5,273 bases of DNA from Pseudomonadota bacterium (GTDB lineage Bacteria > Pseudomonadota > Gammaproteobacteria > Burkholderiales > Burkholderiaceae_D). The DNA lies in assembly GCA_023409175.1 (NCBI GenBank), contig JAEYIG010000196.1, forward strand, positions 1-5,273, written 5' to 3'. This document shows positions 1 through 5,273 of this stretch, piece by piece (the stretch's first letter is position 1; every line of letters begins with the position of its first letter). Below the pieces are notes generated by a model. The model did not search any database and was not told where the DNA came from. It was given only the letters and a program-made list of their open reading frames with translations. Made by a program: the position numbers and the translations under genes.

Positions 1-57
1 GCGAAAATGACCATGCCGTATTTGCCGGATTATTTTGTGGAATACATACATTTCTGA
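1..57 (+). CDS. cvpA: Probable CvpA family protein, C-terminal end (5' part outside window)
   Basis: The first frame is open from the window edge and encodes 18 residues ending MPYLPDYFVEYIHF before a TGA at 55-57. CvpA is a small inner-membrane protein with about four membrane segments, named for its role in colicin V production. Its gene lies directly upstream of purF in many proteobacteria. What is seen is only a short tail; a Leu-Pro followed by an aromatic and basic or aromatic ending resembles betaproteobacterial CvpA C-termini as I recall them. The identification therefore rests mostly on position, 73 bp upstream of purF on the same strand, and no terminator hairpin is visible between the two, which fits co-transcription. 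With no domain visible it could be the end of another protein. Confidence 0.6.
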   Translation, partial: AKMTMPYLPDYFVEYIHF

Positions 58-118
58 TTCAGGGTATCCTATCGGTTTCGATGTATTCCTTATGTTTTCG
101 TTTTCTTAATTTTTGATT

Positions 119-124
119 GAGGAG
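119..124 (+). promoter_or_regulatory. Ribosome binding site of purF
   Basis: GAGGAG lies 6 nt before the ATG at 131, a near-ideal Shine-Dalgarno and spacing. It decides the start: a TTG at 113 is in frame and would add six residues, but it lies upstream of this site. PurF also needs its catalytic cysteine immediately after the initiator Met. Confidence 0.85.
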
Positions 125-130
125 TCCACC

Positions 131-1651
131 ATGTGTGGCATCGTTGGTATTGTTTCCCAGACACCTGTCAACCAGCTGATTTACGATGCATTGCAGCTTT
201 TGCAGCATCGTGGTCAGGACGCTGCCGGTATTGCCACCAGCAGCAATGGCAAGTTTGCGATGTTCAAGGCAAACGGGCTGGTCAGAGACGTTTTCCGGAC
301 CCGTAACATGCGCGCATTGCCGGGAACATGCGGCATCGGTCATGTCCGTTATCCGACAGCCGGTTCGGCCAAGAATGAGGAAGAAGCACAGCCATTCTAT
401 GTGAACGCGCCTTTCGGCATCACATTTGCCCATAACGGCAACCTGACCAATTGCGAGCAGTTGAAAGGCGAAATGTTCAAGAACGATCGCCGTCACATCA
501 ATACGAATTCGGATTCGGAAGTCCTCCTGAACGTGCTGGCACATGAAATTCAGGAAGCGACCAGCGGTTATTCCCTCGATCCGGCAGCGCTCTTCAGGGC
601 AGTATCCATCCTCCACAAACGGGTTCGTGGCGCCTATGCGGCAGTCGCCCATATTACCGATGCCGGTATCCTGGCTTTCCGCGATCCATACGGTATCCGT
701 CCTTTGTGTCTCGGTTTTGCCGAAACGGACAAGGGCACGGAATATATGGTGGCCAGTGAATCTGTCGCCCTTGAAGGCCTGGGTTTCCGTTTCCTGCGTG
801 ACGTGATGCCGGGTGAAGCGATTTTCATCGACATCGAAGGCAATCTGTACAACCAGCAGTGCGCAGAAAACCCGAGTCTGAATCCCTGTATTTTCGAATA
901 CGTTTATCTGGCCCGTCCGGACTCCCTGATCGACGGTGCTTCGGTCTATGCAACGCGCCTGAAAATGGGAGAACATCTGGCCGACAAGATCAAAAGCCAG
1001 ATCCCGACCGGCGATATCGACGTGGTCATGCCGATTCCGGACTCTTCCCGTCCTGCCGCCATTCAGCTTGCGTTGAAACTGGGCATTGAATATCGTGAAG
1101 GCCTGATCAAGAACCGCTACATCGGCCGTACCTTTATCATGCCGGGACAGGCTGTCCGCAAACGTTCCGTCCGCCAGAAACTGAATACCATCGGTTCGGA
1201 ATTCAAGGGCAAGAACGTTCTGCTTGTCGATGATTCCATCGTCCGGGGCACGACTTGCAAGGAAATCGTCCAGATGGTTCGCGAAGCCGGTGCCAACAAG
1301 GTGGTTTTCGCATCCGCTGCGCCTCCGGTGATATACCCTAACGTATACGGTATCGACATGCCGACCCGTGATGAACTGATCGCTTTCGGCCGTACCGACG
1401 AGGAAGTCCGCCGTGAAATGACGGCCGATGCGCTTGTCTATCAGGATCTGTCCGCATTGAAACAATCGGTTACAGACGTCAATCCGGCATTGAGAAGTTT
1501 CGAAGCCTCCTGCTTCGACGGCCTGTACATTACCGGTGATGTCTCTGCCGATTACCTTAACCGTCTGGAATACGAACGCAAACACCTGGCCCCGACTCCG
1601 GAAGATCCGGTAAGAAACCAGTTGAACCTGTCGCTGGCAACCGCCGAATAA
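131..1651 (+). CDS. purF: Amidophosphoribosyltransferase (glutamine PRPP amidotransferase)
   Basis: PurF catalyses the first committed step of de novo purine synthesis: PRPP plus glutamine gives 5-phosphoribosylamine, glutamate and pyrophosphate, in the cytosol. The 506-residue product matches the length of the E. coli enzyme (about 505). The N-terminal half is a class II (Ntn) glutamine amidotransferase domain, residues 1 to about 235. It starts MCGIVGIV, so Cys2 becomes the N-terminal nucleophile after Met removal, and it shows GHVRYPTAG, AHNGNLTN, NSDSEVL and RDPYGIRPL. The phosphoribosyltransferase domain follows, with the PRPP-binding motif VLLVDDSIVRGTT at 363-375 (acidic pair D367-D368). 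There is no propeptide, as in the E. coli-type enzyme and unlike the Bacillus type with its Fe-S cluster. It follows the cvpA-like tail and is closed by a terminator, so it is probably the last gene of its unit. I see no recognisable PurR operator upstream. The gene appears intact. Confidence 0.98.
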   Translation: MCGIVGIVSQTPVNQLIYDALQLLQHRGQDAAGIATSSNGKFAMFKANGLVRDVFRTRNMRALPGTCGIGHVRYPTAGSAKNEEEAQPFYVNAPFGITFAHNGNLTNCEQLKGEMFKNDRRHINTNSDSEVLLNVLAHEIQEATSGYSLDPAALFRAVSILHKRVRGAYAAVAHITDAGILAFRDPYGIRPLCLGFAETDKGTEYMVASESVALEGLGFRFLRDVMPGEAIFIDIEGNLYNQQCAENPSLNPCIFEYVYLARPDSLIDGASVYATRLKMGEHLADKIKSQIPTGDIDVVMPIPDSSRPAAIQLALKLGIEYREGLIKNRYIGRTFIMPGQAVRKRSVRQKLNTIGSEFKGKNVLLVDDSIVRGTTCKEIVQMVREAGANKVVFASAAPPVIYPNVYGIDMPTRDELIAFGRTDEEVRREMTADALVYQDLSALKQSVTDVNPALRSFEASCFDGLYITGDVSADYLNRLEYERKHLAPTPEDPVRNQLNLSLATAE

Positions 1652-1665
1652 ACCGTTTTTCAGGT

Positions 1666-1707
1666 AAAGGTCTGATGCCGCACAGGCGGCCTCAGACCTT
1701 TTTGTTT
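1666..1707 (+). terminator. Rho-independent terminator after purF
   Basis: A perfect 10-bp stem, AAAGGTCTGA (1666-1675) with TCAGACCTTT (1692-1701), continues after one mismatch into GCCG/CGGC (1677-1680 with 1687-1690), leaving a 6-nt loop. The 3' arm runs into TTTTTGTTT (1699-1707). It begins 14 nt after the purF stop and should end the cvpA-purF transcript. The A-rich 5' arm and T-rich 3' arm could also give some termination on the minus strand. Confidence 0.9.
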
Positions 1708-1721
1708 AAAATAAGGGTGCG

Positions 1722-1739
1722 CCGGTCTGACCGGTTTTT
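1722..1739 (+). terminator. Possible second, smaller terminator in tandem
   Basis: CCGGT (1722-1726) and ACCGG (1730-1734) form a 5-bp GC-rich stem with a 3-nt loop, extendable by a G-U pair, followed at once by TTTTT (1735-1739). It lies 14 nt beyond the first terminator's T-run and could act as a backup. The stem is short, so it would be weak alone. It could instead lie near the start of the greB transcript. Confidence 0.4.
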
Positions 1740-1789
1740 CTGTTGTTGATCGTCTGACCATTTTTATTCGACTGTTTTCAGAATGCCTT

Positions 1790-2344
1790 ATGAATAAAGC
1801 CTTTACAAAAGAAACGGATAACGATGACGAACTGGAACCGAATGCTCCGGTACTTCCGACAGGGTTCAAGAATTACATCACGCCGGCAGGCCTGAAAAGC
1901 CTGAAAGACGAATTGCTCTCCCTGATCGACAAGGAGCGTCCGCAGGTCGTCCAGATCGTTTCATGGGCTGCCTCCAATGGCGACCGTTCCGAAAATGGCG
2001 ATTACATCTACGGCAAGCGCAGGTTGCGTGAAATCGACAGGCGTATCCGGTTTTTGATCAAACGGATCGAGGCAGCGGAAGAATTCGACCCGAGCATGCA
2101 TTACGGCAACGACCAGATTTTTTTCGGTGCGACAGTGACGTATGAACGTGAAGACGGCGAGGAAAACACGGTCACGATTGTCGGAATCGATGAATTCGAT
2201 CCCCTGCAGGGAAAGATCAGCTGGATTTCACCGATGGCAAAAACCCTGATCAAGGCGCGCGAAGGCGATACGGTGACCTTGCATACGCCAGCTGGCGTTG
2301 AAGAACTGGTGATTATTGAGGTCACTTATCCGAAACCCGAATAA
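1790..2344 (+). CDS. greB: Transcription elongation factor GreB
   Basis: GreB enters the secondary channel of RNA polymerase and stimulates cleavage of the 3' RNA end in backtracked complexes, so that transcription can resume. The 184-residue product has the two Gre domains. An N-terminal antiparallel coiled coil (about 30-100) carries the tip motif WAASNGDRSENGDY (59-72), whose D65 and E68 correspond to the acidic residues that position catalytic Mg2+. A C-terminal FKBP-like domain (about 105-182) contains ISWISPMAKTLI and the TPAG turn. WAAS and the LREIDRRIRFL segment point to GreB rather than GreA. It is about 25 residues longer than E. coli GreB (158) because of an acidic N-terminal extension (1-27), common in betaproteobacterial GreB as I recall. 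The ATG at 1790 is the first in frame and keeps that extension, but no good Shine-Dalgarno precedes it. The next in-frame ATG lies beyond residue 100, too late to be the start. Two terminator-like hairpins separate it from purF, so it should have its own promoter, which I could not identify. Confidence 0.96.
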   Translation: MNKAFTKETDNDDELEPNAPVLPTGFKNYITPAGLKSLKDELLSLIDKERPQVVQIVSWAASNGDRSENGDYIYGKRRLREIDRRIRFLIKRIEAAEEFDPSMHYGNDQIFFGATVTYEREDGEENTVTIVGIDEFDPLQGKISWISPMAKTLIKAREGDTVTLHTPAGVEELVIIEVTYPKPE

Positions 2345-2405
2345 GGTCTCAATGGCAACCCTTTCCTGATTGAACTATTTCACCGGCATTTTTCCGGCGA
2401 AATTC

Positions 2406-2433
2406 TTGTTTTCAGGCAGATCCTCCGTATACT
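2406..2433 (+). promoter_or_regulatory. Candidate sigma-70 promoter for ygiQ
   Basis: A -10-like TATACT (2428-2433, five of six matches to TATAAT) lies 16 bp after TTGTTT (2406-2411, which keeps only the TTG of TTGACA). It sits in the 121-bp gap after greB and ends 32 bp before the ygiQ ATG, so the leader would be short, about 25 nt. The -10 is good and the -35 poor. Read-through from greB remains possible because no convincing terminator follows greB. Confidence 0.45.
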
Positions 2434-2465
2434 GACGTAAATTTTATTGTTATTCTCACGCCGAT

Positions 2466-4718
2466 ATGACGGTCGTCCCTAAAAACATATTTTCTTATGT
2501 CTCCCGTAAAGTGAAACGGGCTGGTGCCGCTCCTTTTCTGCCGATGTCGAAAAAGGAAATGGATGCGCTCGGCTGGGATGCCTGTGACATTATTCTGGTT
2601 TCGGGAGATGCGTATATCGACCATCCGAGTTTCGGCGTGGCTCTGATTGGCCGTGTACTGGAAGCGCAGGGATTCCGTGTCGGCATCATCGCCCAGCCGG
2701 ACTGGAAGTCAGCCCAGTCATTCCGCATCCTCGGCAAACCGAAGCTGTACTTCGGGGTGACTTCCGGCAATATGGATTCGATGGTCAACCGTTATACTGC
2801 CGACCGGAAAATCCGCTCTGACGATGCCTATACCCCTGGAGGAATGGCAGGCAAGAGGCCAGACCGTGCTCTGGTCGTCTATGCGCAGAGAGCGAAGGAA
2901 GCCTATCCGGGCATTCCGGTCGTGATCGGTTCGATCGAGGCTAGTCTGCGTCGCGTCGCCCATTATGATTACTGGTCAGATACGGTGCGTCGTTCTGTCC
3001 TGCCGGATTCCAAGGCAGACATTCTTGTGTATGGCAATGCCGAACGGGCGATTATCGAACTCTCCCACCGTCTTGCGGCTGGAGAAAAAATCGACGCCAT
3101 TCGCGACTTGCGCGGAACGGCGTTCATGGTGCCTCGTGGATGGATGCCGGAAGAAGACTGGACTGAAGTGGATTCGTCCAGTATCGACAAGCCGGGCCCG
3201 GTCAAAAAACACGCCAATCCCTATTATCCGGAACAGGAAGTGTGCGGCGCAAAAGCGCAGCAGGATAAAACAGCAGGAACGGCAGGTGATACAACAGTTA
3301 AGGAAAGCAAAATCAACCTGCGCCTGAAAGCGAATAGCCAGTCAGTCGTGCGGTTGCCATCGTTTGAACAGGTCAAGGACGATCCGGTATTGTATGCCCA
3401 TGCGTCGCGTGTCATGCATCTGGAATCCAATCCGGGCAATGCGCGTGCGCTGGTTCAGGCACATGGCGAGCGGGACGTCTGGCTGAATCCACCACCCATT
3501 CCCCTGATGATGGAAGAAATGGATGGCGTTTTTGGTTTGCCTTATGCCCGTGCGCCTCATCCGGCTTACAGGGAACGTATCCCGGCGTGGGAAATGATCC
3601 GGTTTTCCGTCAACATCATGCGTGGCTGTTTTGGAGGCTGTTCGTTCTGTTCGATCACCGAACACGAAGGCCGCATCATACAGAGCCGCTCCGAACCGTC
3701 GGTACTGCGTGAGATCGAGGAAATCCGCGATAACGTCGAAGGGTTTACCGGCGTGATTTCCGATCTGGGAGGTCCATCCGCCAACATGTACAGGCTCGGA
3801 TGCAAAAACGAAAAAGCCCAGCAGGTTTGCCGACGGCTTTCCTGCATCTATCCCGAGATTTGCAAAAACCTGGAGACCGACCACAGCAAGCTGATTTCGC
3901 TTTACCGTAAAGCCCGCGCATTGCCGGGCATCAAAAAGATACTGATCGGCTCTGGTGTCCGTTACGATCTGGCTGTCCGTTCGCCTGAATATATCCGTGA
4001 ACTGGTGACACACCATGTCGGCGGTCTCTTGAAGATCGCGCCGGAACATACCGAACCCAACGTGTTGTCCAAGATGATGAAGCCCGGGATCGGTACGTAC
4101 GACGAATTCAAGAAACTGTTCGACAAGTATTCAAGGGAAGCGGGCAAGGAACAGTACCTCGTCCCGTATTTCATTGCCGCCCATCCGGGTGCGACGGATG
4201 AGGATATGCTGAATCTGGCACTCTGGCTGAAACGCAACCGTTTCCGCCCGGATCAGGTCCAGACATTCATGCCGACGCCGATGGCCATCGCCTCGACGAT
4301 GTACCATAGTGAACGCAATCCGCTGGAACCGGTTTCGCGGTCTTCCCCGAAGGTCGAGACAGCGAAGAAAGGGCAGGTTCGGCGCTTGCACAAGGCATTC
4401 CTTCGTTACCATGACCCTGAAAACTGGCAACTGTTGCGCGAGTGGCTGCGCCAGCATGGGCATTCCGATTTGATCGGTAATGGCCCTAACCAGCTCGTTC
4501 CGGCGTGGAAGTCCGCTCCGGTATCGGCAAAGAACCGTTTTTCCTCACCGACCAAATCCGTCAAACCAGGAAATCAGGTAAAAGGCGCGGCGCAGACACA
4601 ATCGAAAAACCGGCAGGCAAACAATAATGGCCGTCCGCAACAGGGTGATGCAAAAAAAGGGCAATTTGCGGCAGGAAGCCGCCTCCGGAAAGGTATGCCG
4701 ACACGTTCCGGACGCTAG
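2466..4718 (+). CDS. ygiQ: YgiQ family radical SAM protein (UPF0313)
   Basis: Residues 23-57 ([16 protein letters not shown], then [11 protein letters not shown]) and most of the rest closely follow E. coli YgiQ as I remember it; length 750 against about 740. Order: YgiQ-type N-terminal domain (about 21-350), radical SAM core (about 370-580) with the cluster motif CFGGCSFC, then a C-terminal DUF3362-like region (about 590-680) containing [17 protein letters not shown]388, C392 and C395 should ligate a [4Fe-4S] cluster that cleaves S-adenosylmethionine. Substrate and reaction are unknown to me. A low-complexity linker (about 260-295) interrupts the N-terminal part, and the last 71 residues are basic, with about 16 Lys/Arg and one Asp, and probably disordered. 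The ATG at 2466 is the first after an in-frame stop at 2433-2435. It has no clear Shine-Dalgarno; ATG at codon 27 would cut into the conserved start. The frame appears intact. Neighbours greB and lepA suggest no shared pathway. Confidence 0.95.
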   Translation: MTVVPKNIFSYVSRKVKRAGAAPFLPMSKKEMDALGWDACDIILVSGDAYIDHPSFGVALIGRVLEAQGFRVGIIAQPDWKSAQSFRILGKPKLYFGVTSGNMDSMVNRYTADRKIRSDDAYTPGGMAGKRPDRALVVYAQRAKEAYPGIPVVIGSIEASLRRVAHYDYWSDTVRRSVLPDSKADILVYGNAERAIIELSHRLAAGEKIDAIRDLRGTAFMVPRGWMPEEDWTEVDSSSIDKPGPVKKHANPYYPEQEVCGAKAQQDKTAGTAGDTTVKESKINLRLKANSQSVVRLPSFEQVKDDPVLYAHASRVMHLESNPGNARALVQAHGERDVWLNPPPIPLMMEEMDGVFGLPYARAPHPAYRERIPAWEMIRFSVNIMRGCFGGCSFCSITEHEGRIIQSRSEPSVLREIEEIRDNVEGFTGVISDLGGPSANMYRLGCKNEKAQQVCRRLSCIYPEICKNLETDHSKLISLYRKARALPGIKKILIGSGVRYDLAVRSPEYIRELVTHHVGGLLKIAPEHTEPNVLSKMMKPGIGTYDEFKKLFDKYSREAGKEQYLVPYFIAAHPGATDEDMLNLALWLKRNRFRPDQVQTFMPTPMAIASTMYHSERNPLEPVSRSSPKVETAKKGQVRRLHKAFLRYHDPENWQLLREWLRQHGHSDLIGNGPNQLVPAWKSAPVSAKNRFSSPTKSVKPGNQVKGAAQTQSKNRQANNNGRPQQGDAKKGQFAAGSRLRKGMPTRSGR

Positions 4719-4844
4719 AATGACCGGTCTGGAATCCCTATTCATGCCGATTTAAACAACAAATCTGGAGATATGGCCCACCGTCAGGATTTAATCGACG
4801 ATAAGGTCATGTTTTTTGAATGAAATCCAGTAAAATGTCGCTTT

Positions 4845-4863
4845 ATCCAGTTTATGGCTGGAT
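4845..4863 (+). other. Small stem-loop upstream of lepA
   Basis: ATCCAG (4845-4850) and CTGGAT (4858-4863) form a 6-bp stem around a 7-nt loop, ending 36 nt before the lepA ATG. A second ATCCAG copy (4825-4830) lies 20 nt upstream and could pair with the same CTGGAT. No T-run follows, so it is not a terminator. If lepA transcription starts upstream of it, it would lie in the leader mRNA; it may also be chance. The rest of the 181-bp gap is AT-richer, and I see no gene or convincing promoter in it. Confidence 0.3.
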
Positions 4864-4899
4864 GTTATCTGAACAAGTTACTATTTCTGTGCAAGACGA

Positions 4900-5273
4900 A
4901 TGAAGAACATCCGTAATTTTTCCATTATCGCTCATATTGACCACGGCAAATCCACGCTGGCTGACCGTATTATCCAGCTTTGCGGAGGATTGTCGGATCG
5001 GGAAATGGAAGCTCAGGTGCTCGATTCCATGGATCTCGAAAGGGAACGTGGCATTACGATCAAGGCACAGACTGCCGCTTTGAATTACAAGGCCAGAGAC
5101 GGTCAGGTTTATAACCTGAACCTGATCGACACTCCGGGACACGTCGATTTCAGCTATGAAGTCAGCCGTTCGCTTTCGGCTTGTGAAGGTGCCTTGCTGG
5201 TAGTCGATGCTTCCCAGGGGGTCGAAGCCCAGACGGTGGCGAACTGTTACACGGCACTAGACCTGAATGTGGA
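4900..5273 (+). CDS. lepA: Elongation factor 4 (LepA), N-terminal part, cut by window end
   Basis: LepA/EF4 is a ribosome-associated translational GTPase related to EF-G; proposed roles are back-translocation of stalled ribosomes and support of 30S assembly and initiation. The 124 visible codons, of a family usually near 600 residues, cover most of the GTP-binding domain. They start [19 protein letters not shown] with the P-loop AHIDHGKST (11-19), then the switch I/G2 region RGITIKAQT (50-58), the G3 motif DTPGH (77-81), and [21 protein letters not shown]. The NKID-type G4 motif lies beyond the window. The order and the very close match to E. coli LepA separate it from EF-G, TypA and EF-Tu. 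The ATG at 4900 gives the canonical N-terminus, and only a weak AAG-type Shine-Dalgarno precedes it. The gap after ygiQ suggests a separate transcript. In many proteobacteria lepB follows, which cannot be seen here. The frame is intact as far as visible. Confidence 0.97.
   Translation, partial: MKNIRNFSIIAHIDHGKSTLADRIIQLCGGLSDREMEAQVLDSMDLERERGITIKAQTAALNYKARDGQVYNLNLIDTPGHVDFSYEVSRSLSACEGALLVVDASQGVEAQTVANCYTALDLNV

Noticed and set aside
113..130. TTG at 113 as the start of purF
   Set aside because: It lies upstream of the Shine-Dalgarno at 119-124 and would bury the catalytic N-terminal cysteine.
59..1585. 508-codon minus-strand open frame covering purF
   Set aside because: It is codon-register antisense to a certain purF gene and stays open because TTA, CTA and TCA codons are absent. 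I recognise no protein family in its translation.
1740..1789. A sigma-70 promoter for greB
   Set aside because: TTGATC (1746-1751) and TTTATT (1763-1768) look promoter-like but are only 11 bp apart, and I found no correctly spaced pair.
2383..2397. Hairpin CCGG/CCGG after greB as a terminator
   Set aside because: Only a 4-bp stem with a 7-nt loop, and no T-run directly after it.
2965..3327. 120-codon plus-strand open frame inside ygiQ
   Set aside because: It lies wholly within conserved ygiQ in another frame, and its Arg/Ser/Cys-rich translation is typical of a shadow frame.
3342..4049. 235-codon minus-strand open frame inside ygiQ
   Set aside because: It is in codon register with ygiQ and explained by the same codon bias; no recognisable protein.
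4720..4818. ATGACC (4720-4725) pairing with GGTCAT (4805-4810) before a T-run, as a terminator for ygiQ
   Set aside because: A 6-bp stem separated by about 80 nt is too weak and too far apart for an intrinsic terminator.
4816..4836. TTGAAT and TAAAAT as a promoter for lepA
   Set aside because: The spacer is only 9 bp, too short for sigma-70; TAAAAT could still be a -10 with no visible -35.

Overview
The window is a stretch of ordinary bacterial chromosome with every recognisable gene on the + strand: the last codons of a probable cvpA, complete purF, complete greB, complete ygiQ, and the 5' part of lepA. Protein sequences, the cvpA-purF pairing and the GreB type with an acidic N-terminal extension suggest a betaproteobacterium, probably Burkholderiales. 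The moderate G+C (about half, judged by eye) fits a lower-GC lineage such as Oxalobacteraceae or Sutterellaceae. The genus is inference only.

Layout. Positions 1-57 carry the CvpA-like C-terminus. After 73 bp comes purF (131-1651), with a strong Shine-Dalgarno, closed by a convincing rho-independent terminator (1666-1707) and a smaller hairpin plus T-run (1722-1739). greB (1790-2344) follows as its own unit. A 121-bp gap holds a sigma-70-like promoter candidate (2406-2433) for ygiQ (2466-4718), a long radical SAM gene. A 181-bp AT-richer gap with a small hairpin (4845-4863) leads into lepA (4900 to the window end, truncated by the boundary).

The genes do not form one pathway. purF is the first committed step of de novo purine synthesis. 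greB rescues backtracked RNA polymerase. lepA encodes the ribosome-associated GTPase EF4. ygiQ is a conserved radical SAM protein whose reaction I do not know. Terminators and gaps suggest at least three transcription units: cvpA-purF, greB with or without ygiQ, and lepA.

I found no mobile element, CRISPR array, tRNA or rRNA, prophage trace or defence-like system. A 508-codon open frame antisense to purF is explained by codon bias. The least understood item is YgiQ. The remaining observations are small regulatory-scale patterns of modest interest.
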